Under the pieces are notes generated by a model. The model did not search any database. It saw only the letters and a list, made by a program, of their open reading frames with translations, and had not been told where the DNA came from. The position numbers and the translations under genes are program-made. From Chitinophagaceae bacterium (GTDB taxonomy: Bacteria > Bacteroidota > Bacteroidia > Chitinophagales > Chitinophagaceae), in assembly GCA_947447005.1 (NCBI GenBank), contig CANFHO010000015.1:1-39247 (forward strand): DNA of 39,247 nucleotides. The letters are read 5' to 3'. Positions 7,698-15,709 of this stretch are shown here, piece after piece. Position 1 is the first letter of the stretch, and the number at the start of each line of letters is the position of its first letter.

Positions 7698-8889
7698 TGA
7701 ATTAAGTGATGCGCTGAGTGAATTTAAAAAAGGAAATCCAATTATTGTCACCGATGATGAATTGAGAGAAAATGAAGGTGATATTATTTTCCCGGCATGT
7801 TATTCTACTCAGGAAAAATTGAATTTTTGTGCCCAGTTTGGAAGGGGATTGGTTTGCATTGCCATAGACCAGGCCACTGCAAACAGATTGGAATTAAAAC
7901 CTTTAAGATCCAATCAGTCTGATAAGTTTCACACAGCTTTTTTTGACCCTATAGATGCTGCGCATATGCATGGTACAACTACCGGTATTTCGGCAGCAGA
8001 AAGATCAAATACCGCTTTATTGGTATCTGATAAAAATTCCAAGCCTTCAGATTTCATCAAACCAGGACATTTATTTCCTGTGGTTGCAAAAGAAAAGGGA
8101 TTGCTTGAAAGAGAGGGACATACAGAAGCTGCAGTTGATTTATGTAAAATGAGTGGATTGTCGCCTGCTGCCATTATTTGTGAAATCATGGATGATGCGG
8201 GAAACATGTTGCGCGGTCAGGCCATTTTTGATTTCGCTAAAAAGCATAAAACAAAAATCGTTTCTGTTCAGCAATTGATTGAAAAAAGAAAAGAAGAAAA
8301 AAATATTATCCAATACGCTGATTCTATTTTGCCAACCCAACATGGCACATTTAAAATTAAAGTTTTCAAAAACCTGGATGACCAAACAGAGCATGTATGC
8401 TTGATCATGGATTCGAAACCCGATCAAAAACCGCTTGTTCGTTTACACAGTGAATGTTTAACAGGTGATATTTTTGGAAGTTACCGATGTGATTGTGGAA
8501 ACCAGCTTCAATCAGCATTGGAGGCGATTTCAAAAAGAGGTCATGGAATGTTGGTGTATATCAGATCTCATGAAGGTAGAGGTATAGGCATAGGAAATAA
8601 AATTGCTGCGTATGCCTTACAGGATCATGGTGAAGATACGTACAATGCCAATAAACGACTTGGCTTTCAGGCAGATCAACGTGATTATTCAGATGCAATT
8701 GGTATTCTCAAAATGGAGAACTATACCGATATTGATTTAATCACCAACAACCCAGAAAAAATCAATTCGCTCATACAAGCAGGTATTCTGGTTGAGCAAT
8801 ATTCAATTCCATCAAAATTGAATGCATTCAACGAAAAATATTTGCAGGACAAAAAAAATATTGGAAACCATCAAATTAAAATGATATGA
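7690..8889 (+). CDS. ribBA: Bifunctional DHBP synthase / GTP cyclohydrolase II
   Basis: 399 aa, standard for the fusion. The N-terminal half (1-205) is 3,4-dihydroxy-2-butanone-4-phosphate synthase: DDELRENEGDIIFPA, HGTTTGISAAERS and EREGHTEAAVDL. The C-terminal half is GTP cyclohydrolase II with the zinc pattern C-x10-C-x-C in HSECLTGDIFGSYRCDCG and the loop SHEGRGIGIGNKIAAYALQD. The usual YGIGAQIL segment reads YSDAIGIL, a modest deviation. Both starting branches of riboflavin synthesis thus come from one polypeptide. It overlaps ribE by 8 bp and ribH by 4 bp (ATGA), so the three are translationally coupled. Confidence 0.95.
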   Translation: MFDELSDALSEFKKGNPIIVTDDELRENEGDIIFPACYSTQEKLNFCAQFGRGLVCIAIDQATANRLELKPLRSNQSDKFHTAFFDPIDAAHMHGTTTGISAAERSNTALLVSDKNSKPSDFIKPGHLFPVVAKEKGLLEREGHTEAAVDLCKMSGLSPAAIICEIMDDAGNMLRGQAIFDFAKKHKTKIVSVQQLIEKRKEEKNIIQYADSILPTQHGTFKIKVFKNLDDQTEHVCLIMDSKPDQKPLVRLHSECLTGDIFGSYRCDCGNQLQSALEAISKRGHGMLVYIRSHEGRGIGIGNKIAAYALQDHGEDTYNANKRLGFQADQRDYSDAIGILKMENYTDIDLITNNPEKINSLIQAGILVEQYSIPSKLNAFNEKYLQDKKNIGNHQIKMI

Positions 8890-9302
8890 TAGCTGTGATC
8901 AGATCCCGATTCAATGAAGAAATAACACAAATGCTGTTGAATGGATGTGTAAAGGAATTGGAGGCAAGAGAAGTTTCGTTTGATTTGTTTGAATGTCCTG
9001 GTTCTGTTGAAACAGTAGGTCTGTCAAAAAAATTAGCGGATGCAAACAAATATGATGCCATTATCGTTATAGGAGCCATCATCAAAGGAGATACAGATCA
9101 TTACGAATATGTTTGTCAGTATGTCACAAACGGATTAAGCATTGTTTCAACACAAATTGAAATACCATTGATATTTGGTATTCTTACAACCCAAACAGAA
9201 GAGCTTGCATTGGTTAGGGCTGATGAAGAACAAATGAATAAAGGCAAGGAGTTTGCAGAAACAGCCATGGAAATGAGCAATATTTTCAGAGGTATTCAAT
9301 AA
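8886..9302 (+). CDS. ribH: Lumazine synthase, short divergent form
   Basis: 138 aa; typical RibH is about 150-160. It condenses the ribitylamino-uracil with DHBP to form lumazine. Conserved: VIRSRFNEEIT (the RFN loop), GAIIKGDTDHYEYVC with the catalytic-type His, and IPLIFGILTT. Divergent: PGSVETVG in place of PGAFEIP, and the phosphate-loop RAGTKxGNKG reads RADEEQMNKG, keeping only the Arg and NKG. The N-terminus lacks the usual strand of about fifteen residues because the ATG overlaps the ribBA stop. It is the last gene before the convergent phosphonate operon, 24 bp away. Probably functional, but pentamer assembly may differ. Confidence 0.85.
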   Translation: MIAVIRSRFNEEITQMLLNGCVKELEAREVSFDLFECPGSVETVGLSKKLADANKYDAIIVIGAIIKGDTDHYEYVCQYVTNGLSIVSTQIEIPLIFGILTTQTEELALVRADEEQMNKGKEFAETAMEMSNIFRGIQ

Positions 9303-9326
9303 GTATTCACTTAGTAAACCAGAAAA

Positions 9327-10151
9327 TTATTTTCTCAGACCTTGCGATTTAAGATAGGCTATCAGCTCTTCAGGCTTATCTGATTGCATACCAGATACTC
9401 CCAATTGCAATGCCTTGTTCCAAACGGCTATTCCTTCAGATGATGATTGAACGTCTGGCCAAATATGCTTATTCAATGATTTCATCAGTTCAACATTTTC
9501 CTTCGTCAGTTCATAAACATTGCCATCCATAACATCCGGATTGGCAAACTTGATAAATTCCTCAAAAGTCATTGATTTTAGTTTGCTCATGATCAAAGGA
9601 ATTTCAGGATGGAGTTTCCGCCAATCTTCAAACTGCTTGACTGAATTGATATAAACGGCAACACGATGTTGCATTTTATATTGTGAGATCTTTTCATATG
9701 CTCGTTCTACTGAGGCATCTTTAAAATCCAGGTATATATTAATTTTGTCTTTGCAGGTTGCTAGAATTTCATCAAACGTTGGAATTGAAAATGAACCCCA
9801 TTCTGGGTGATTGACATCTTTCACGCGCAAAACAGACAGACTATCAAAAGAGGTATTTCTGATCACTTTTGATATACCTGTCATTCTTCTGGTATCACCA
9901 TCATGCATAATCACCAGCTGTGAATCAAGCGTTGTTCTTAGATCAATTTCTACATAATCAGCACCCGCTTTAATAGCATCTTTTATTGCCTGAACCGTAT
10001 TTTCAGGCGCATGCTCATGATTTCCCCTATGTGCAACAACGATTGGTGTGTTTTTGCTTTTGGGCAATTTAGGAAATTGGGCAAATACACATTGAATGTC
10101 CACACAAATCAGTGCAATTAAAAACATTCCTGATAGCAACGTGTTCCTCAT
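9327..10151 (-). CDS. Secreted glycerophosphodiester phosphodiesterase
   Basis: 274 aa with a signal peptide (MRNTLLSGMFLIALICVDIQCVFA, then QFPK). The GDPD TIM-barrel motifs are complete: AHRGNHEHAPENT with H41 and R42, EID with E68 and D70 as metal ligands, and MHDGDTRRMTG with H83. The family hydrolyses glycerophosphodiesters to an alcohol and glycerol-3-phosphate outside the cytoplasm. It is the last gene of the phosphonate operon, 8 bp after the oxidase. In that setting a glyceryl ester of a phosphonate is a reasonable substrate, but this is inference; ordinary phospholipid head-group diesters are equally possible. It converges on ribH with no obvious terminator in the 24-bp gap. Confidence 0.88.
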   Translation of the reverse strand: MRNTLLSGMFLIALICVDIQCVFAQFPKLPKSKNTPIVVAHRGNHEHAPENTVQAIKDAIKAGADYVEIDLRTTLDSQLVIMHDGDTRRMTGISKVIRNTSFDSLSVLRVKDVNHPEWGSFSIPTFDEILATCKDKINIYLDFKDASVERAYEKISQYKMQHRVAVYINSVKQFEDWRKLHPEIPLIMSKLKSMTFEEFIKFANPDVMDGNVYELTKENVELMKSLNKHIWPDVQSSSEGIAVWNKALQLGVSGMQSDKPEELIAYLKSQGLRK

Positions 10152-10159
10152 AGATAAGT

Positions 10160-11299
10160 TTATTTTGAATAAGTGCCACCAATTACCTGATCACACAAGC
10201 CAAAAGAAAGTGTCATTCCAGCACCACTGAGTGCATTGATCATTTTGACACCTGGTAAAATGTCAAGAACAATTTCTGTAGAACCATCCAACATTTTAGG
10301 ATAAATTCCATTCCATGATGCTGCGATTTTTTCAGAAGGGAATCGTGCAAATTTTTTCAGATAATCCAGGATAAGTTCATTGATGAAAGACTTATCAAAT
10401 GGATCATGAGATGGTCCATATTCATGTGAGTCACCCACAATAATTTCACCAGAACTATTTTGTGACACCATCACATGGATTCCCCATTTTACATATTCGG
10501 GCATTGTTTCTTCAACAAAGGATTTATATTTTTTTAATGAATCGCCCGCTTGCTTGAAGCTGGTGTAATGTGTTAATGACAATCCGCCGCACAATGATGG
10601 CCCCATTCTCCAATTGTCGGGTTGTGTTTCAAAACGCATCATTTGTAATTTGCATTTTGTGAGAGGCAACTTTGCAGTTACTTCAGGGAATAGATTTTCA
10701 AAATCAGGTCCGTTGCAAATGAAGATTTCATCTGCTTCTAAGACTTGATTTCCGGCAAAAACCTTACTGGTTTCAACTTTATTAACATGTGTATTCCACT
10801 TGAATTCTACATCATAATTTTCAGACAGGAATGAAGGAATATTTCTAATGGCTTTGGGAGAGTCAAGTATCATTTCATCAGGGCTAAAAATACCCCCCTT
10901 AAGTCCACTACCGGTGATTGCACTGGACATGCTTGATGCGCTGGATGCATCCAGTACTTGATAATTTCTTTCTTTGCCTGTTGTTGCAAAAAAATCTTGA
11001 ATGACTTCCATTTCCATATCTGAGTAGGCTAAATGCAAAGAGCCAACAGGATCTCGCCAGATATTAGCCTTTTCACAAGTTTCAATCCATATAGATTTAG
11101 AAAGCAATGCTCTTTCATAAAGATTTCCATCGGGTTGACCAATTGGCCATATCATTCCAAAATTTCTGATAGATGCTCCTACTGCAAAATCACTTCGGTC
11201 TATAACGGTCACTTTATACCCTCTGGTTGCCAATGCACGAGTACATGCCAAACCAACGATACCAGCACCAATTACAATTGCATTTTTTTTCATAGTCAT
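10160..11299 (-). CDS. FAD-dependent oxidase of phosphonate operons (TIGR03364-like, DAO family)
   Basis: 379 aa DAO-type flavoprotein. N-terminal Rossmann site VIGAGIVGLACTRAL (GAGIVG at 11-16) with D34 ending strand 2; then RNFGMIWPIGQPDG, and a C-terminal SGAGMTLSFGL that closes the FAD site. This composition matches the family I know as TIGR03364, recurrent beside PhnZ-like HD and phosphonatase-like HAD genes. As I recall, related flavoenzymes from such operons oxidise 2-aminoethylphosphonate or its N-methyl form to phosphonoacetaldehyde; the exact substrate here is not readable. Cytoplasmic, no signal peptide. It begins 4 bp after the transporter stop. The nearby HAD and dehydrogenase genes fit phosphonoacetaldehyde as the shared intermediate. 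Confidence 0.82.
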   Translation of the reverse strand: MTMKKNAIVIGAGIVGLACTRALATRGYKVTVIDRSDFAVGASIRNFGMIWPIGQPDGNLYERALLSKSIWIETCEKANIWRDPVGSLHLAYSDMEMEVIQDFFATTGKERNYQVLDASSASSMSSAITGSGLKGGIFSPDEMILDSPKAIRNIPSFLSENYDVEFKWNTHVNKVETSKVFAGNQVLEADEIFICNGPDFENLFPEVTAKLPLTKCKLQMMRFETQPDNWRMGPSLCGGLSLTHYTSFKQAGDSLKKYKSFVEETMPEYVKWGIHVMVSQNSSGEIIVGDSHEYGPSHDPFDKSFINELILDYLKKFARFPSEKIAASWNGIYPKMLDGSTEIVLDILPGVKMINALSGAGMTLSFGLCDQVIGGTYSK

Positions 11300-11303
11300 T
11301 TAT

Positions 11304-12614
11304 TTAGGAATATGTGATCGTGATTTCTTTTTTTTCTGTTTGTCTGAAATACAAAAAAGAAAATAAAGCAAATAAAGCGATGATAAATCCAACTACAAGT
11401 GAACTGGTTTTGAAAAAATCAATCCAGCTTACATTGGGCGTGCCAAAATTTTTATAAAGTAATATTATCATACTCCCGAAGTAGCCAGCAGCATCTGCTG
11501 TATACATTAAAAATCCAATGTTGCTTTTATATCTAAAATGTGCAATCCATCTTTCAAAGAGCAGGGCATGAAAACCAATATATGGGAGGTACATGGCAAA
11601 ACCAGAAAGGATCATCCATAGGACTGGCGATATTTTTCCAAGGTTGAAGAAAAGTGTTGTACATATCAGTATCAATCCTGAAAAAAATATAATATGAAAC
11701 ATAGAGAAAAAAGCAACGCCATTGTTTTTGATCATGATCATGCAGGCGATGATAATCAGTACAAAAAAAGCGATAGGTAATTCAGAATAGACCAATATTT
11801 CAGGGGTTTTCCCGTAACCAAGTGATGTCCAAAATTCAACTGCAAAATTGTCTCGCATATCTCTGAATACAGTAAGACAAACATAAATACCCACGGTGAG
11901 TAATATGCCCAAACCAAATCTTTTCGTAAAGTTTTTTCTTTCTGTATTGTTCATAGGAACACGCATGGTTCTGGAGGCCTTATCTGATTCTGTTGGTGCT
12001 TCCAATTTTTTCAACATTTGAATTCCAAGAATAAGAATAGGCAAAAACAACGAAGCAGTGATGAAAGGCATCCAAGTTTCACTTACGTGATAAGTAACCA
12101 ATAAGTATTTTCCAACAGCCTTAACTAAACCTGAAGAGATGATAAAACTCGATGCCATCACGGCACCTAACAATTCTGTTGATTTTCTTCCTTCTAAAAA
12201 ACTGAATACAACTCCCCATATCATCCCAAGTGGTATGCCATTTAAAAACATGAATAAGATTCCGTATGGTGATGGTAAGAGACCAAAAAAGAAAATGGTA
12301 ACATATGCAAATCCCATTAAAAAAAACAAGTATTTGACACGCTGGTCATTTCTCATTTCAGAAACCACTTTTATACCAAGATATTTTGACAAAGTGTATC
12401 CCAATAATTGAGCAATGATCAATAAGATTTTATAATCCATGCCCAGAACCTTGATTCCTTCAAAAGAAGCAGCAGTGAAGGGTTTTCTAAAGGCATACAT
12501 ACTCAGGTACGTAATAAATGATGCTATCGATGCCTGAATGATAAACAACAATTGCTTGTTGTTCCTGATATCAGATTTCAATACTTTTTCGGTTTGAACT
12601 TCTTTTGCAGTCAT
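11304..12614 (-). CDS. DUF5690-family MFS-like transporter
   Basis: 436-aa membrane protein with about twelve hydrophobic spans. Its first span reads ASIASFITYLSMYAFRKPFTAASF, close to the YAFRKPF element of organophosphate:phosphate antiporter-like MFS proteins, and the whole agrees with DUF5690. The likely role is to import the small phosphonate released in the periplasm across the inner membrane. This is inferred from position, 3 bp after the first HAD gene and 4 bp before the oxidase. Bacterial phosphonate import more often uses ABC systems (PhnCDE, PhnSTUV), none of which is present here, so this carrier is the natural candidate. Confidence 0.75.
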   Translation of the reverse strand: MTAKEVQTEKVLKSDIRNNKQLLFIIQASIASFITYLSMYAFRKPFTAASFEGIKVLGMDYKILLIIAQLLGYTLSKYLGIKVVSEMRNDQRVKYLFFLMGFAYVTIFFFGLLPSPYGILFMFLNGIPLGMIWGVVFSFLEGRKSTELLGAVMASSFIISSGLVKAVGKYLLVTYHVSETWMPFITASLFLPILILGIQMLKKLEAPTESDKASRTMRVPMNNTERKNFTKRFGLGILLTVGIYVCLTVFRDMRDNFAVEFWTSLGYGKTPEILVYSELPIAFFVLIIIACMIMIKNNGVAFFSMFHIIFFSGLILICTTLFFNLGKISPVLWMILSGFAMYLPYIGFHALLFERWIAHFRYKSNIGFLMYTADAAGYFGSMIILLYKNFGTPNVSWIDFFKTSSLVVGFIIALFALFSFLYFRQTEKKEITITYS

Positions 12615-12617
12615 TGT

Positions 12618-13343
12618 CTAATTGAATTCTTTCATGATGAGATCTGGTAACTGCTTTACACTATCAATGATATGGGTATGCGGATATTTAATGAGTGTTT
12701 CTCTGGCATTTGCTCCACTCAATACTCCAATATTGCCTTTGCACCCGGCATTGTAGCCAGATAAAAGATCTGCGGGAGTATCGCCTATTTTTATTACTTC
12801 ATGAATACTTTGAATACCCAATTCATACATGGCTTTATAGATCAAATAAGGTGCAGGTCTTCCTATGCCATCTGTATTTTCAACATCCAATGCGATATCA
12901 ATCAATCCACGTTCTCTCCATTGCAAACCTTCCATGATGGCCATGTTTACATCTCGATGGAAACCAGTATCGGTGGCAATTTTGATGCCATTTTCCTTGC
13001 ACCAAATAAAAGTTTGTTCTGCACCATCCATTGCCTGAATATTTTTCCTATAGAAATCAATCATTAAAACAGAATAATGATCAAATATTTCCAAAGCCTT
13101 TTCGTGGTATTCAGGAAACCTGTATGATTCAAGATGCTCGATTTCAGCAGGAACTCCATTGTCGCGTGCAATCATGAATTCATACAGATGAATTTTGTTG
13201 GTTCCGATGGTTTTTTCAAAATCTGAAAGAGTTGCAGATAGTCCAAATTCCTTAGCTGCATTAAAAAGACATTTTGCTACCGCATTGTCATCACTGACTG
13301 TTGTTCCTGAAAGATCGAAAACAACAAGTTTAATTTTTCCCAT
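12618..13343 (-). CDS. Phosphonatase-like HAD hydrolase, copy 1 (TIGR03351-like)
   Basis: 241 aa from the ATG at 13343, which puts the nucleophile motif at the normal position; a longer in-frame start at 13370 lies deeper in the dehydrogenase gene. HAD motifs: D10-L-S-G-T-T (nucleophile D10), DTGFHR at 125-130, GRP at 161-163, IKIGDTPAD with D188 and D192. The cap segment TIGTNK places K50 where PhnX has its Schiff-base lysine K53, by unaided alignment. PhnX cleaves phosphonoacetaldehyde to acetaldehyde and phosphate. The PhnX His56 position is not conserved, so this is phosphonatase-like rather than PhnX proper. It overlaps the dehydrogenase gene by 14 bp. Confidence 0.82.
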   Translation of the reverse strand: MGKIKLVVFDLSGTTVSDDNAVAKCLFNAAKEFGLSATLSDFEKTIGTNKIHLYEFMIARDNGVPAEIEHLESYRFPEYHEKALEIFDHYSVLMIDFYRKNIQAMDGAEQTFIWCKENGIKIATDTGFHRDVNMAIMEGLQWRERGLIDIALDVENTDGIGRPAPYLIYKAMYELGIQSIHEVIKIGDTPADLLSGYNAGCKGNIGVLSGANARETLIKYPHTHIIDSVKQLPDLIMKEFN

Positions 13344-14445
13344 CTGTATTTTTTTTTGAAGGATAAACACCTACCCGATGCGGGTTTCCTAAAATGGCAT
13401 AATCGTATGCATTTTTAACCTCATCAAGAGAATATTCTTGTCCTATCAATTTTGAAAATTGAAATGTTGACATGGTATCTTCAATAAACTCAACTGCATG
13501 AATCAAATCTTGCTCATTGTAATTATGAAGTCCTTTGATTGTCCAAATATTTCTGACTAATTTTTCTGCATTGATTTGCAGGTCTGCTTGTGGGAATGTG
13601 GAGCCTATCAATACCAGGGTTGCGCCAATATTCATGGTGTCGAAAGATGACATAATCACTTCGGGAATTCCTGTAAAATCGATAACTACATCTACTTTCT
13701 TTTTGACATCCGCTGTAGACAAAGAAAATTCTGGTGCTTCATTTTTTTCAGGTACTATGATTTTATCAGCGCCAAAATTCAAAGCAGTGATTGCTCTTTG
13801 TTCATTGGCATCGAGGGCCAATACTTCTTTAGCTCCCATTTTTTTTGCCATGGCACATGCAATGGTTCCCAACATACCTGTGCCGCAAATCATTACAATT
13901 TGATTCTTGATTATTCCCGCCATACGCATGGCCCCTGCAACCGTAGCCACTGAACAATTGATCAATGAAGCAACAGGATCAGAAACTTTTTCATCAACAA
14001 TGATGATGGGTGTATTTTTTCTTAGAATGATATACTCTGCAAGTCCGCCATGCAAATTGCTTTCCATGGTTATTTGTTCATGTCCATATTTGAAAAGATC
14101 ATGAGACTTTTGAGGTATTCCCTTTTTTGAATATTCGGATGTGGGGTCGCTTGCATAGATACCCCAGGTAACTCTGCTATCTATTATCAAAGGCAATCCT
14201 CTGAGATCTTTCGTGGGTGCGCCAGGACCAAGTTCCACTATATGCCCAGTGATTTCATGTCCGAGAATGGTTGGATTTTTTTCGGTGCGTTTTCCCTGAA
14301 AAGTATAAATATCACTTCTGCAGATGGTAGTATAACTTATTTTAACAAGTATCTCGCCTGTTTTGAGTGCAGGAATTTCGATTGTCTTTTTATGAAAAGA
14401 CATGGTAGCATTATCAAACTCAATATAGGATGAAACTCTATTCAT
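13330..14445 (-). CDS. Phosphonate-associated zinc alcohol dehydrogenase (TIGR03366-like)
   Basis: 371 aa from the ATG at 14445 (a TTG lies one codon upstream). Medium-chain dehydrogenase: catalytic zinc C42 (ICRSD) and H63-E64 (LGHEITG), NAD site ICGTGMLGTIACAMAKKMGA. The stretch RVTWG, then IPQKSHDLFKYGHE, matches the TIGR03366 family found in phosphonate operons. The structural-zinc cysteines expected just before that stretch are absent (ASDPTSEYSKKG instead). Likely to interconvert a phosphonate alcohol and aldehyde, such as 2-hydroxyethylphosphonate and phosphonoacetaldehyde, but this is inference. It overlaps the HAD gene on each side (8 and 14 bp), giving tight translational coupling. 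Confidence 0.85.
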   Translation of the reverse strand: MNRVSSYIEFDNATMSFHKKTIEIPALKTGEILVKISYTTICRSDIYTFQGKRTEKNPTILGHEITGHIVELGPGAPTKDLRGLPLIIDSRVTWGIYASDPTSEYSKKGIPQKSHDLFKYGHEQITMESNLHGGLAEYIILRKNTPIIIVDEKVSDPVASLINCSVATVAGAMRMAGIIKNQIVMICGTGMLGTIACAMAKKMGAKEVLALDANEQRAITALNFGADKIIVPEKNEAPEFSLSTADVKKKVDVVIDFTGIPEVIMSSFDTMNIGATLVLIGSTFPQADLQINAEKLVRNIWTIKGLHNYNEQDLIHAVEFIEDTMSTFQFSKLIGQEYSLDEVKNAYDYAILGNPHRVGVYPSKKNTDGKN

Positions 14446-15124
14446 CAATCAGATTTTTCAATTCATCCAATGAAGAAATGATATGATCAGGCATGTATTC
14501 CTCAAGTTGCTTATGAGAATAAGCACCTGTGGTTACTGCAACCACCAACCCACATCCTGCCATTTTTCCTTCCTGTATATCAACCATGGTATCACCCACT
14601 TTAATTACTTCCTTTGAATTAGTAATGCCAGCTTGTGCCATGAGTGAATTGATCATGAAAGGGAATGGCCTTCCTTTTTCAACTTCATCACTTGCAATGA
14701 TGAAATCCAGGTATCCTTTTTCAAGCCATTGCATTCGATCTACGATGGCATCAACAATCAATCTTGGAAAACCAGAATTCAATGCAACATATATTCCATT
14801 TTCCTTGAAAAACTGGAAGATCTCTTCTGCCCCTGGAAGAGCCTCAACCTCTGAAGAAGAAGTATAAAATTGAATCATTTCATTCATGAAAATATTATGG
14901 ATATAGTCCACATTTTCCTGTGTGAATTGAACCCCTTTTCTCTCCAACATAGTAGCAATGGCTTCGGTTTTTTTAAATCCCATCAATGGATTGATTTCTT
15001 CAAAAGAAACTTCCACACCAAATTGAACAAAAGCTTCAACAAAAGCTATAGCTACAAAATCTTTGTCAACCAAAGTTGTGCCTGCGATATCTAATACGGC
15101 AAGTTTAAATTTGCTGTTCATCAT
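14438..15124 (-). CDS. Phosphonatase-like HAD hydrolase, copy 2 (TIGR03351-like)
   Basis: 228 aa (a second ATG one codon in). HAD motifs: D12-I-A-G-T-T, closer to the PhnX DxAGTT than copy 1; NSGFPR near 116-121, GRPFPF near 151-156, IKVGDTMVD with D178 and D182. The cap reads LMGFKKTEAI, where K52 falls at the PhnX K53 Schiff-base position and M48 at PhnX Met49. Clearly a paralogue of the gene at 12618-13343 but strongly diverged, so the two probably have different substrates or one is a housekeeping phosphatase. It lies 4 bp after the HD oxygenase gene. Confidence 0.83.
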   Translation of the reverse strand: MMNSKFKLAVLDIAGTTLVDKDFVAIAFVEAFVQFGVEVSFEEINPLMGFKKTEAIATMLERKGVQFTQENVDYIHNIFMNEMIQFYTSSSEVEALPGAEEIFQFFKENGIYVALNSGFPRLIVDAIVDRMQWLEKGYLDFIIASDEVEKGRPFPFMINSLMAQAGITNSKEVIKVGDTMVDIQEGKMAGCGLVVAVTTGAYSHKQLEEYMPDHIISSLDELKNLIDE

Positions 15125-15128
15125 AAAA

Positions 15129-15701
15129 TTATTTGAGGTTGCTGTTTAATAAATGATCAAGTGCCATTTGCTTGTATTTGGACATATCAGGCAAAGGCTT
15201 GTTTGTAATTTTTGCCTTGTCATCCCATTCTCTCATTTTGATATAATCTGAAAACATAGGATCCGTTTCAAATGCATGTGCTTCTTCGGCAGTCATTACG
15301 CCACCTTGATGTTCCAAAGTGATCTTACTAGCATCCGACAGTTTTTGATAATAGTCGTGATATTTGAACGTCAGAAAGCGTTTAGCTTCAACATGACTTT
15401 TAACCAATTTTGCTATTCGAACCGAAAAACCTCTTTGGATTAAATAATCATATCCAATGCCTTCATGATCCATCACACCAACACCATCCATCATTTCAAC
15501 TGGCATGATGAATTCACAGAGGTGTCCGATATCATGAAAAAATGCAGCCAATATAACTTCAGTGTCATATCCTTCTTCTTCTGCAAGCTGTGCAGCCTGA
15601 CACATGTGTTCGATCTGCGAAACAGGTTCTCCTATATAGTCAGACTTACCATAAATTTCATACAAAGAGAATACCTCTTCTATAACTGCATGTGGTTCCA
15701 T
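15129..15701 (-). CDS. PhnZ-type HD-domain diiron oxygenase (phosphonate HDIG protein)
   Basis: 190 aa. PhnZ cleaves (R)-2-amino-1-hydroxyethylphosphonate to glycine and phosphate using O2 and a mixed-valent diiron centre. The residues I recall for PhnZ map at an offset of about two: Y24 and E27 are Y22 and E25 (DYIGEPVSQIEH), H34 is H32, H58-D59 are H56-D57 and H62 is H60 (FFHDIGH), H80 is H79, H104 is H102 and K108 is K106 (SHVEAKRFL), S126 is S124, D161 is D159 (REWDD). The whole set is intact, which separates it from ordinary HD phosphohydrolases. No PhnY/TmpA hydroxylase is in the window. It follows the secreted phosphoesterase by 8 bp. Confidence 0.88.
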   Translation of the reverse strand: MEPHAVIEEVFSLYEIYGKSDYIGEPVSQIEHMCQAAQLAEEEGYDTEVILAAFFHDIGHLCEFIMPVEMMDGVGVMDHEGIGYDYLIQRGFSVRIAKLVKSHVEAKRFLTFKYHDYYQKLSDASKITLEHQGGVMTAEEAHAFETDPMFSDYIKMREWDDKAKITNKPLPDMSKYKQMALDHLLNSNLK

Positions 15702-15709
15702 GAATTGAA

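Noticed and set aside
9321-9335. AT-rich palindrome AGAAAATTATTTTCT between ribH and the GDPD gene as a bidirectional terminator.
   Set aside because: Short A/T-only stem overlapping the GDPD stop, no GC core and no T-run.
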